From positions 1 to 9,098 of the forward strand of contig CAMPIR010000028.1 in the NCBI GenBank assembly GCA_946886435.1: a stretch of 9,098 nucleotides of DNA, in the 5' to 3' direction. Of this stretch, positions 1 through 6,090 are shown piece after piece. A model generated the notes under the pieces. That model was not told where the DNA came from and searched no databases. It worked only from the letters and a program-made list of their open reading frames with translations. The number at the start of each line of letters is the position of its first letter. The stretch's first letter is position 1. The position numbers were made by a program, and so were the translations under genes. This stretch comes from an uncultured Candidatus Saccharibacteria bacterium. Lineage in GTDB: Bacteria; Patescibacteria; Saccharimonadia; Saccharimonadales; UBA5946.

Positions 1-143
1 CCAGCTTGCTTGGTTTCGCCTACTTGGCGGACGAGAACTTCGCCAGCGTTAACTTTTTGGCCGCCATATCGTTTGACGCCAAGTCGTTGTCCGGGACTGT
101 CGTGGATATTTTTGCTTGATCCACCTGCTTTAACTTTTGACAT
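1..143 (-). CDS. rpmA: 50S ribosomal protein L27, N-terminal part (runs off window)
   Basis: L27 is a component of the large ribosomal subunit whose N-terminal tail reaches the peptidyl-transferase centre. The minus strand from 143 reads 47 complete codons beginning [12 protein letters not shown], followed by the family signature [10 protein letters not shown] and [10 protein letters not shown], which aligns with the start of bacterial L27. The protein begins directly at the mature-type N-terminus, so there is no cleavable extension of the Firmicutes/Prp kind. The start is set by AAGGAG, five bases upstream of the ATG. This site lies inside the last codons and stop of the upstream methyltransferase gene, whose TAA (146-148) ends 2 bases before this ATG, so the two are co-transcribed and probably translationally coupled. 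The C-terminal half lies beyond base 1. Confidence 0.96.
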   Translation of the reverse strand, partial: MSKVKAGGSSKNIHDSPGQRLGVKRYGGQKVNAGEVLVRQVGETKQA

Positions 144-145
144 AA

Positions 146-1312
146 TTACTCCTTAGTCAGTACTACTAATTCGCGGCCCGTAACCTGGTCCTCTCTACGG
201 TAGATGAGGTCTTCACGATTAGCGTGCACAAAATCTATACGATTGTACCCCAGTTTCTCGAGGTCGTCAAGTAGGGGAAGGTGGTGAACCGTCCCGTTGG
301 CGTACCATGCTGGCATGGCGATACAGATAGGCGCGCCGGATTCGATCTGTCCTTTGAGATTACGCAAGAACTTGCGCATGATGAGGTTGCTCGTTTGTAT
401 GGTTTCGTGAAGGGCTTCTTTGGTCGGCTCAGTGGCGAACGGATGGCCGAGGTAGCCTTCGCAGGCGACAGCGTCTATTGGTTTGCGCCAAGTGTGATCG
501 GTAGCGTCCGCAGTTTCGAGTAAAAGCTTTGTTTTTATCGGGTAGCGCTCGAACAGCCAGTCGATGTTGTCTTTGGTGTAGCGGATCATTTTTTCACTGA
601 TATCGGTTCCGTAGAGGGCATATCCCATCAGCGACGCCTCTTGGAGGACGACCCCAGTACCACAGAACGGGTCGAGGATAGTTTTCTGGTTGCCATCCGC
701 CGGCAGAGACCAAACAGATAGGTTAACGATGGTTTGGGCGAGTTTCGGCGGGAGCATACCGACGAATGTGTCGCGTTTTGGCCGATCACGGTCTCGTTTG
801 CGGTAGGCGTCGATAGCTTGAACCTCTGTAGCTCGGGCGATAACCATCGAGTTGCCGTCGCGAGCGATTATGATCTCGCAGCCACGGTCGTCGGTCAGGT
901 TATTGTGATAGGTCTGGGCGCTCGAGAGGGCGAGCTCGTTGTTTGGAACGACACGGACTGATCGGCCGGTGTCGCGCAGCGCACGTTTGAGTGACAAGAT
1001 GTTGGCGTTGAGTTTTGGCACGGTCATGTCGAGGCCGTAGAGGCTGACGCCGAGCTTGAGTTTACCTTCGGTAGAGGCTACTTCGCCTGCGAGATTTTTC
1101 TGAAGCCAGAGGAAGGCTTTTTGCGGATTTGTGCCCTGAATAGTGGTTAGAATCCGACCGGCTTTGATGCTGCCGCCGAGACGCTTGAAGTCAACATCGG
1201 CGTCGACGGCTGCTGCCTGGTTGCCGACCGGTCGCATAGCATCGCTACCGTACAGTGCTTCGAGTTCTGCTAGGCCGATAGCAGGTTGACGGCCGAGAAT
1301 ACAAATAATCAT
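146..1312 (-). CDS. Trm11/TrmG10-like (UPF0020) SAM-dependent RNA methyltransferase
   Basis: The 388-residue protein resembles THUMP-UPF0020 methyltransferases of the Trm11/TrmG10 kind, which methylate guanosine N2 in tRNA or rRNA. Residues 1-170 form the N-terminal region (divergent THUMP-like). A linker with RDRDRPKRD (173-181) and GMLPPKLAQ leads into a class I Rossmann domain. SAM motif I is DPFCGTG (214-220), and an acidic residue follows beta 2 in YGTDIS (D237). The position where a [DNS]PP[YF] catalytic motif is expected reads CEGYLG (284-289), so the amino-methylase signature is atypical. The ATG at 1312 sits 7 bases after a TATACT box with no Shine-Dalgarno, suggesting a leaderless mRNA. 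rpmA follows immediately, making a small translation operon. The fold is clear. The substrate is not, and a DNA methyltransferase or an inactive paralogue cannot be excluded. Confidence 0.82.
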   Translation of the reverse strand: MIICILGRQPAIGLAELEALYGSDAMRPVGNQAAAVDADVDFKRLGGSIKAGRILTTIQGTNPQKAFLWLQKNLAGEVASTEGKLKLGVSLYGLDMTVPKLNANILSLKRALRDTGRSVRVVPNNELALSSAQTYHNNLTDDRGCEIIIARDGNSMVIARATEVQAIDAYRKRDRDRPKRDTFVGMLPPKLAQTIVNLSVWSLPADGNQKTILDPFCGTGVVLQEASLMGYALYGTDISEKMIRYTKDNIDWLFERYPIKTKLLLETADATDHTWRKPIDAVACEGYLGHPFATEPTKEALHETIQTSNLIMRKFLRNLKGQIESGAPICIAMPAWYANGTVHHLPLLDDLEKLGYNRIDFVHANREDLIYRREDQVTGRELVVLTKE

Positions 1313-1352
1313 GAAGTCCAGTATATAGTAGTCGGCTTGCTATACTAGAGGT
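1313..1352. promoter_or_regulatory. Divergent, overlapping promoters for the methyltransferase-rpmA and flippase-exoVII operons
   Basis: This 40-bp gap carries two TATACT boxes facing away from each other. On the plus strand TGC-TATACT (extended -10; hexamer 1341-1346) lies 6 bases before the ATG at 1353. On the minus strand TATACT (1325-1320) lies 7 bases before the ATG at 1312. Neither has a convincing -35. Transcription starting 6-7 bases after each hexamer would begin at or next to the start codon on both sides. The boxes are so close that RNA polymerase bound at one would occlude the other. Confidence 0.6.
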
Positions 1353-2384
1353 ATGTCTTTCCGGTCGTGGCTCAATATACTGACGGCGCTCATCATTCTG
1401 GTTCTCTTGTGGACGTTACGGGATGAGCTGGTTCGAGCGTGGCATCTACTCGGAACGGTAGACCTCTGGATCCTAGCGCTGATCATCCCACTGCAGTTTC
1501 TCAGCTACTATGCGGGCGGGGCGGCGATCTTTTCCTACCTCAAGCAGCGTGGGCAGGCGAGTGACGTCAAGCCATGGGATATGGCGCGGATGTCGCTGGA
1601 GCTAAACTTTGTAAATCACGTGTTGCCGACGGCGGGCGTTTCCGGCGTGTCTTATATGACGTGGCGGCTCAGTAAACTTGGCGTGAGCTCTGGGCGCGCA
1701 ACGCTCGCGCAGGTGGTGCGTTTGACGATGTCGTTTTTCGCCTTTGTCTTGCTGCTGATGATAGCGGTCGTGGTCGTTACGCTCGATACCGGGGTTAACC
1801 GACTGACAATCCTGGCGACATCAGGTTTGGTCTCAACTATTATTATCGGCACTATGCTGCTCTGGTTTATCCTCGACAGCGAACGGCGCATGGAGCGCGT
1901 TTCGCGTGGTATCTCGCGCCTGGTTAACGGCTTTGGCCGGAGGGTTCTACGGCGTAAGTCGGACTTTCTCAGCGCCTCAGCGGTCAAACATTTCTTTGAT
2001 GAGTTGCAGGATGACTACCGAGCGCTAAAGCGTGAACCGCGACTGCTGATCAGGCCGTTTTTGTGGGGCGTTGTGTTTAACGTGACCGAAGTTAGTCTGT
2101 TCTTCTTTACCTTTTTGGCGCTTGGAGCCATCGTTAACCCAGCGGCAATCCTGCTAGCGATCGGTGTGGCCTCGATCGTTGGTGTCTTTATGATCACCCC
2201 GGGAGGCGCTGGGGGCTATGAGGCGGTCATGGTGCTGATGCTGACGAGCGCAGGGATCATGGGAGCAACGGTTATCGCCGGAGTGCTCTTGGCTCGGATG
2301 ATACTCATCCTTCTGACGATCAGTTCTGGCTACGTATTTTATCATCTTGCCCTCAGAAAATACGGAGCAAACAGTGCTGTATAG
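1353..2384 (+). CDS. UPF0104 / LPG-synthase-TM-like flippase domain membrane protein
   Basis: This 343-residue polytopic inner-membrane protein has the UPF0104 fold, shared with the membrane half of lysyl-phosphatidylglycerol synthase (MprF) and AglD-like proteins. Visible family signatures are NHVLPTAGVSG (88-98) and TPGGAGGYE (282-290), the usual N-x-x-x-P-x-x-G and PGG-x-G-x-x-E blocks. Hydrophobic segments fall around 8-22, 38-62, 125-145, 154-174, 236-258, 262-283, 292-316 and 317-333. A basic cytoplasmic loop (177-204) sits in the middle. There is no C-terminal aminoacyltransferase domain, so it should not itself make lysyl-lipid. Transport or flipping of a lipid or glycolipid is the usual inference, with the substrate unknown. 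It heads an operon, with xseA starting 11 bases after its stop. Apart from a GAGG touching the ATG there is no Shine-Dalgarno, consistent with a leaderless start. Confidence 0.85.
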   Translation: MSFRSWLNILTALIILVLLWTLRDELVRAWHLLGTVDLWILALIIPLQFLSYYAGGAAIFSYLKQRGQASDVKPWDMARMSLELNFVNHVLPTAGVSGVSYMTWRLSKLGVSSGRATLAQVVRLTMSFFAFVLLLMIAVVVVTLDTGVNRLTILATSGLVSTIIIGTMLLWFILDSERRMERVSRGISRLVNGFGRRVLRRKSDFLSASAVKHFFDELQDDYRALKREPRLLIRPFLWGVVFNVTEVSLFFFTFLALGAIVNPAAILLAIGVASIVGVFMITPGGAGGYEAVMVLMLTSAGIMGATVIAGVLLARMILILLTISSGYVFYHLALRKYGANSAV

Positions 2385-2395
2385 ACGGGAGTGTC

Positions 2396-3520
2396 ATGAT
2401 GGAGTCTAGCCCGATTAGCGTTTCAGATGCGATAGCTCTCATCAACCAAACGCTCGAGTACGCCTATCCAACGATAGTCGTTGAAGGCGAAGTCGCCAGT
2501 TTTAAGGTTAACCAAGGCAAGTATGTCTTTTTCGATATCAAAGATGATAGCGGTACGCTCGGTTGTTTTATGTCAGTCTACCAGCTCCGCACGCAATTGG
2601 AGGACGGCATGCGCGTTCGGGTGGTTGCGCAGCCAAAACTTACACCGTGGGGAAAGTTCAGTCTGACGATACGCGACGTGCAGCCAATCGGCGAAGGTAG
2701 CCTGAAGCGCGCGTTTGAGCTGCTTCGGGCAAAGCTGGAAAAGGAAGGCCTGTTCGCGCCTGAGCGCAAGCGTGTCTTGCCGGTGATGCCGGCGCGGATC
2801 GGCGTGATCAGCTCAACCGCAGCAGCTGGGTATGGTGATTTTATAAAAATACTTTCCGAGCGGTGGGGTGACATTAAAGTGGTTGTCGCGCATACGCAGG
2901 TGCAGGGCATGGATGCGCCGCGTCAGATAGTACGGGCACTAGAGCACTTCAACCAGATGGCCGAGCCGGTTGAAGCCATCGCTATCATCCGCGGTGGTGG
3001 TAGCGCCGACGATCTGGCGGCATTTAACGACGAACCGTTGGTGCGGGCGATCGCAGCGAGCCGTATCCCGACGATTGTCGGCGTCGGTCATGAAGCCGAT
3101 GTTAGCCTAGCTGATATGGCGGCAGATGTACGGGCTGCAACACCAAGCAATGCAGCCCAGATAGTGGTCCCGGACAAACAGGAGATCGTCGAACGCGTTC
3201 GCCAGGGCGTGCTGAGCATGGTTGGCGCAACCAGCAGCATCTATTCACAGCACACAAAGCAACTCGAGGACCAGCGTAGCCGGTTACTGCAGGGTGTGAT
3301 GTTGTCGTATGAACGGACAAAGGATCGCTTCGCTATGCTGGCGACGGTACTACAGCAGCTAGATCCCCGTATGGCGCTGCGTCGTGGTTATGCGTTAGTT
3401 TTCGACACAGACGGAGGCGTGCAGAGAACGGCGCCCAAGGTCGGGGACGAGCTCAGGATCGAGACGGAAAAATATATAGTAAAAGCAGGAGTGAATCATG
3501 TCGAGCAAAAACATTCGTGA
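2396..3520 (+). CDS. xseA: Exodeoxyribonuclease VII large subunit
   Basis: XseA is the catalytic subunit of exonuclease VII, which degrades single-stranded DNA from both ends into oligonucleotides with XseB as partner. Residues 8-98 form the N-terminal OB-fold (VEGEVASFKVNQGKYVFFDIKD). The catalytic domain shows RIGVISSTAAAGYGDF (134-149), IIRGGGSADDLAAFNDEP (197-214) and GVGHEADVSLADMAADVRAATPSNAA (229-254). The C-terminal DPRMALRRGYALV block (323-335) is also present. At 374 residues it is about 80 shorter than E. coli XseA, and the loss falls in the helical arm, here only about 260-322. The start has CGGGAG (2387-2392) with a 3-base gap, and a second ATG follows directly. The end overlaps xseB by 23 bases. 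Identification is firm. Confidence 0.97.
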   Translation: MMESSPISVSDAIALINQTLEYAYPTIVVEGEVASFKVNQGKYVFFDIKDDSGTLGCFMSVYQLRTQLEDGMRVRVVAQPKLTPWGKFSLTIRDVQPIGEGSLKRAFELLRAKLEKEGLFAPERKRVLPVMPARIGVISSTAAAGYGDFIKILSERWGDIKVVVAHTQVQGMDAPRQIVRALEHFNQMAEPVEAIAIIRGGGSADDLAAFNDEPLVRAIAASRIPTIVGVGHEADVSLADMAADVRAATPSNAAQIVVPDKQEIVERVRQGVLSMVGATSSIYSQHTKQLEDQRSRLLQGVMLSYERTKDRFAMLATVLQQLDPRMALRRGYALVFDTDGGVQRTAPKVGDELRIETEKYIVKAGVNHVEQKHS

Positions 3521-3695
3521 AAAGTTAGATGAGTTATCGCAGATCGTGGCAGCGTTTGACCGTGACGACCTCAGCGTTGAGGACGCACTCGCGCAGTTCG
3601 AAAAGGGAAGCAAGCTAGCAGAGGACGTCGAGGATCAGCTAAAAGAACTTAAGACAAAGATCACCGTTCTCAAAGAGCGATTTGATAAAGAATGA
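3498..3695 (+). CDS. xseB: Exodeoxyribonuclease VII small subunit
   Basis: XseB is the small helical-hairpin subunit that coats the coiled-coil arm of XseA. The 65-residue protein matches the family in length and signature: LDELSQIVAAFDRDDLSVED (10-29), then ALAQFEKGSKLAED (30-43), then an amphipathic helix to LKERF. It starts 23 bases inside xseA, with AGGAG at 3488-3492 five bases before the ATG, a typical coupled xseA-xseB arrangement that favours balanced synthesis. Its UGA stop overlaps the next ATG (ATGA, 3692-3695). The normal length at this UGA shows the codon is not reassigned here. Confidence 0.95.
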   Translation: MSSKNIREKLDELSQIVAAFDRDDLSVEDALAQFEKGSKLAEDVEDQLKELKTKITVLKERFDKE

Positions 3696-4201
3696 CCGCG
3701 CTGCTGTGGGTTATCGGGTTAACGCTCTTCGCTAGCTTTTTCCTGATCGTGCTACGAGGTGCACCCTACGTGCCGACCCATCAGCGGGATATAGGGACGA
3801 TCTTTGAGCTACATCGGTTTCGAGCTGGCGAGATGATCGTTGATCTCGGATCGGGAGATGGGCGGGTGCTTTCGGCAGCGGCAGACAGAGGGGTTGACGC
3901 ACTCGGTTATGAGCTGAATCCGTTTCTGGCGGTGTATTCGTGGTGGACACTACGTCGGTACGGTGGCCGTGCACGGGTAGTGTGTCGGGATTTTTGGCGA
4001 AGCGAATTGCCTGATAAGACTGCGGTCGTGTTCGTGTTTCTGGCGAGTCCATTTATGGATAAACTTGAGCGCAAGCTTCGGTCGGAGGCGACACGTCTCG
4101 AACGAGATATTCTCCTCATCAGTTACGGGGTAGAGCTACCTGGGCGAGCTCGTGAGCGCGAGCAGAACGGCTACGTGCTCTACCGTATAAAACCGTCCTA
4201 A
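3692..4201 (+). CDS. Membrane-anchored FAM173-like class I methyltransferase
   Basis: The 169-residue protein has one N-terminal transmembrane helix (4-21), then APYVPTHQRD (24-33), then a class I methyltransferase core. Motif I is VDLGSGDGR (50-58), GYELNP (72-77) supplies the acidic residue E74 that would contact the SAM ribose, and CRDFW (98-102) follows. A VFVFLASPFMDKLERKL segment (113-129) comes next. A membrane anchor, then a P[YF]xP box, then DLGSGDGR, GYELNP and a 'mDKLErKL' segment is the architecture of the FAM173 family. Its mitochondrial members methylate lysines of the ADP/ATP carrier and ATP synthase subunit c. By analogy a membrane protein lysine is a plausible target, but that is inference. 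It is the last gene of the ExoVII operon, starting on the ATGA overlap with xseB. A small-molecule methylase remains possible. Confidence 0.8.
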   Translation: MTALLWVIGLTLFASFFLIVLRGAPYVPTHQRDIGTIFELHRFRAGEMIVDLGSGDGRVLSAAADRGVDALGYELNPFLAVYSWWTLRRYGGRARVVCRDFWRSELPDKTAVVFVFLASPFMDKLERKLRSEATRLERDILLISYGVELPGRAREREQNGYVLYRIKPS

Positions 4202-4224
4202 AATCAGTACATTTACCATAAGCC

Positions 4225-4264
4225 TTTACAGAGCCGCTACCCAACCCGTATAGTTACAGGCAGT
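4225..4264 (+). promoter_or_regulatory. Promoter of the PsbP-like membrane protein gene
   Basis: TTTACA (4225-4230), an 18-base spacer and TATAGT (4249-4254) match the sigma-70 type consensus well. The hexamer ends 10 bases before the ATG at 4265, so the predicted transcript has only about three untranslated bases. No Shine-Dalgarno is visible. No T-tailed hairpin ends the preceding operon in the 63-base gap, so read-through from the methyltransferase gene is also possible. Confidence 0.6.
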
Positions 4265-4918
4265 ATGAAACATCGTTTTTCTGAGTCCGGACAAGCCAAC
4301 CCGCTTCTCATCGCCTCTATCCTGCTCGCACTGCTCTCGGCAGGACTCGCAGGCTTTAGTGTTTGGGCATTTACGAGCTATCAAGACCATAAAAATAACG
4401 TCGACACCAAAGTCACTGCTGCAGTCACTGCGGCGAAGTCTGCTCAGACTAAGGAGCTCGAAAAACAGTTCGTTGAACGCGAAAAACAACCGTTCACCAA
4501 GTTCAACGGCCCGGATGACCTGGGTCATGTCAGTTTTGATTATCCGAAAACATGGAGCGTCTATGTGGCAAAGGACGGGGGAAGCGGTGACTATGAAGCC
4601 TATTTCAATCCTCATATCGTGCCGACCGTCGCAAATGACCAGCCGTATGCTACCAGAGTCACGATCAGCAACACGGAATACGAAAGTACACTGAAGAGCT
4701 TCGAGAGTGCGGTCAAGAAGGGCGCGCTAAAAAGTTCTCCGATCACCATCAACAACTTCACCGGTATTCGCCTCGACGGAGAGTTCAGTAAACAGCGAAC
4801 CGGAACGGCAGTTGTGTTTAAGGTTCGCGACAAATCTCTCATAGTGGCGTCGGATGCAAATACGTTCAAGCCAGACTTTGACAACGTCATCCTCAAGTCA
4901 CTCGATTTCAATCCGTAA
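4265..4918 (+). CDS. Single-pass extracytoplasmic PsbP-like protein, Saccharibacteria type
   Basis: The 217-residue protein has a short N-terminal stretch with ESGQANPLL, one strong transmembrane helix (14-38), a polar A/K/E-rich helix (40-76) likely to form a stalk or coiled coil, and a globular beta-rich domain (86-217). The globular part opens with GHVSFDYPKTWSVYV (87-101), resembling the beta sheet of PsbP/Mog1-like domains, and ends FKPDFDNVILKSLDFNP. With no lipobox and a positively charged N-terminus, it is probably anchored with the C-terminal domain outside the cell. I recall similar QANPLL-anchor proteins as common in Saccharibacteria, where their role is unknown, so a photosynthetic function should not be read from the domain name. 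It stands alone between two operons with its own promoter. Confidence 0.72.
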   Translation: MKHRFSESGQANPLLIASILLALLSAGLAGFSVWAFTSYQDHKNNVDTKVTAAVTAAKSAQTKELEKQFVEREKQPFTKFNGPDDLGHVSFDYPKTWSVYVAKDGGSGDYEAYFNPHIVPTVANDQPYATRVTISNTEYESTLKSFESAVKKGALKSSPITINNFTGIRLDGEFSKQRTGTAVVFKVRDKSLIVASDANTFKPDFDNVILKSLDFNP

Positions 4919-4943
4919 CACATCTCACACGTATTCCTCGACT

Positions 4944-4966
4944 CACCGTGGTACACTAAAGGTGTT
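4944..4966 (+). promoter_or_regulatory. Extended -10 promoter of the kinase-regulator-recO operon
   Basis: TGG-TACACT forms an extended -10 element (hexamer 4952-4957), nine bases before the ATG at 4967. I see no good -35 at normal spacing. The predicted start leaves two to three untranslated bases. ACACTAAAGGTGT (4953-4965) is a short inverted repeat (ACAC/GTGT) over the start region and could be a weak operator or chance. Confidence 0.5.
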
Positions 4967-5695
4967 ATGAGGGCTTTTCAATCATCGGAAACGGGTGAGT
5001 GGGGCAATCTCTCAGTTCCTTCTGTGGTTGCCGCAGCTCACGAGTTAAAATCGCCGCTCGTGCTGGTACGACAACTGGCTTACCAGCTCGAGACAGTAGG
5101 TGAACTTACGCCTGAGCAGCAAATCGTTCAGGAGCGTATCAAACGGACTTCAGAGCGCGCTCTTCGGTTAGTTGAAAATATTACCCAGACCGGTCGTCTC
5201 GACCAGGCACTTTTTGCGCTCGAACCGCTACAAGTCCATGCGGTTTGGCAAGAAGTCGCGAGCGAAATCAGACCATTGGCGCACCAAATGTCTCAGCAGG
5301 TTGATCTCGAAGTGCCGAAGAAATCACTTCTCGTCGTTGCGCACCGTGAGTTGTTGCCGGCCGTACTGATGGGCCTTTGCGATAATGCGCTGTCGCATAA
5401 TCCTGGCGGCTCTGCCGTCAAACTCAGTGCAAAACGCACCAAAGACTCGGTCGTGTTTTCGGTTCGTGACAGCGGCCCGACGATCGACGCTCGGGCATTT
5501 CGTGAACTCGATAGCCGGCTCGGCGTTGCGCCACAGCCGCTCGGTGTCCGCCCAAACAGTAGTGGTCTCGGCCTCTGGATTGCTGGCAGTTTCGCCCGGG
5601 CAATGGCCTCGACTATCAGCGTAACGAGGCATCGGCGCGGCGGCATGACCTTTTCGCTCCATGTACCAATCTCGGGACAGTTATCACTCCTATGA
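4967..5695 (+). CDS. Soluble sensor histidine kinase lacking a sensory domain
   Basis: This 242-residue two-component kinase has HisKA and HATPase_c domains and almost nothing else. The H-box is AAAHELKSPLVLV with phospho-acceptor H25, followed by the dimerisation helices to about 85. The ATPase domain shows the N-box GLCDNALSHNPGG (136-148; N140), a G1 box VRDSGPTID (166-174; D168, G170) in which the second glycine of DxGxG is Thr172, and the G2 box SSGLGLWIAG (198-207). There is no transmembrane segment and only about 17 residues before the HisKA domain, so it must sense through a partner, its own stability or a cytoplasmic signal. Its UGA stop overlaps the ATG of the response regulator (ATGA, 5692-5695), pointing to that protein as its partner. 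The G1 change may weaken ATP binding, but the other boxes are intact. Confidence 0.88.
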   Translation: MRAFQSSETGEWGNLSVPSVVAAAHELKSPLVLVRQLAYQLETVGELTPEQQIVQERIKRTSERALRLVENITQTGRLDQALFALEPLQVHAVWQEVASEIRPLAHQMSQQVDLEVPKKSLLVVAHRELLPAVLMGLCDNALSHNPGGSAVKLSAKRTKDSVVFSVRDSGPTIDARAFRELDSRLGVAPQPLGVRPNSSGLGLWIAGSFARAMASTISVTRHRRGGMTFSLHVPISGQLSLL

Positions 5696-6090
5696 CCCAC
5701 GCTCACCCGATAGTCCTTATCGAAGACGACCAATGGCTGGCCGATAGTCTCCTGGTAACACTGAGCTCGCGCGGCCATGATGTCACACAGTTCAGTACTG
5801 CGCAGGAAGCGATGGAATGGATCAACGCCAACAACCCCGTCCTGATCATCGCCGACATCCTGCTCGGTGACCACACTACGCTGACGTTATTCCATGAACT
5901 GCAATCGTATCCTGATACGGCGGCAATTCCGGTTATCGTCTGCACGTCACTTGGTACGCACTCGCTGTCAAAGGCCGATCTAAAAAGCTATGGTATCGTC
6001 GAAGTTCTCGACAAGACGACGATGACGCCCGATCAGCTCTTGTTGTCGGTTGAAACGCATTTACCAGAGGAGCGAGGAACCGAACGGTGA
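5692..6090 (+). CDS. Stand-alone receiver-domain response regulator (CheY-like)
   Basis: The 132-residue protein is a single receiver domain with no output domain. The phosphorylation site is complete: acidic E11/D12/D13, phospho-acceptor D55 in LIIADILLG, switch residue T85 in VIVCTS, and K108 in VEVLDKT. The residue after the lysine is Thr rather than the frequent Pro. It starts on the stop codon of the kinase gene (ATGA) and its UGA overlaps the GTG start of recO (GTGA). With no DNA-binding domain it should act through protein-protein contacts or as a phosphate intermediate. The kinase is its likely phosphodonor. Its target is unknown, and RecO is a candidate only by context. Confidence 0.92.
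   Translation: MTHAHPIVLIEDDQWLADSLLVTLSSRGHDVTQFSTAQEAMEWINANNPVLIIADILLGDHTTLTLFHELQSYPDTAAIPVIVCTSLGTHSLSKADLKSYGIVEVLDKTTMTPDQLLLSVETHLPEERGTER

Noticed and set aside
281..523. Open plus-strand frames of 75-80 codons at 281-523 and 734-961
   Set aside because: They lie wholly antisense to the strongly supported methyltransferase gene, have no ribosome site or promoter, and show no family features.
1652..1987. Antisense frame of 111 codons inside the flippase gene
   Set aside because: Low-complexity S/T/R composition typical of a shadow frame. The plus strand carries the clear UPF0104 signatures.
4919..4966. Terminator after the PsbP-like gene
   Set aside because: Only a 4-bp ACAC/GTGT repeat and a weak CACG/CGTG pairing are present, with no T-run, so read-through into the kinase operon cannot be excluded.
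5293..5874. Antisense frame of 193 codons across the kinase-regulator junction
   Set aside because: Long, but opposite two genes with complete catalytic motifs. It begins inside the receiver gene, has no start signals and no recognisable domain.
3498..6090. Recoding of UGA as glycine, as in some CPR lineages
   Set aside because: xseB, the kinase and the receiver end at UGA at normal family length and overlap the next start. Reading through would add nothing sensible.
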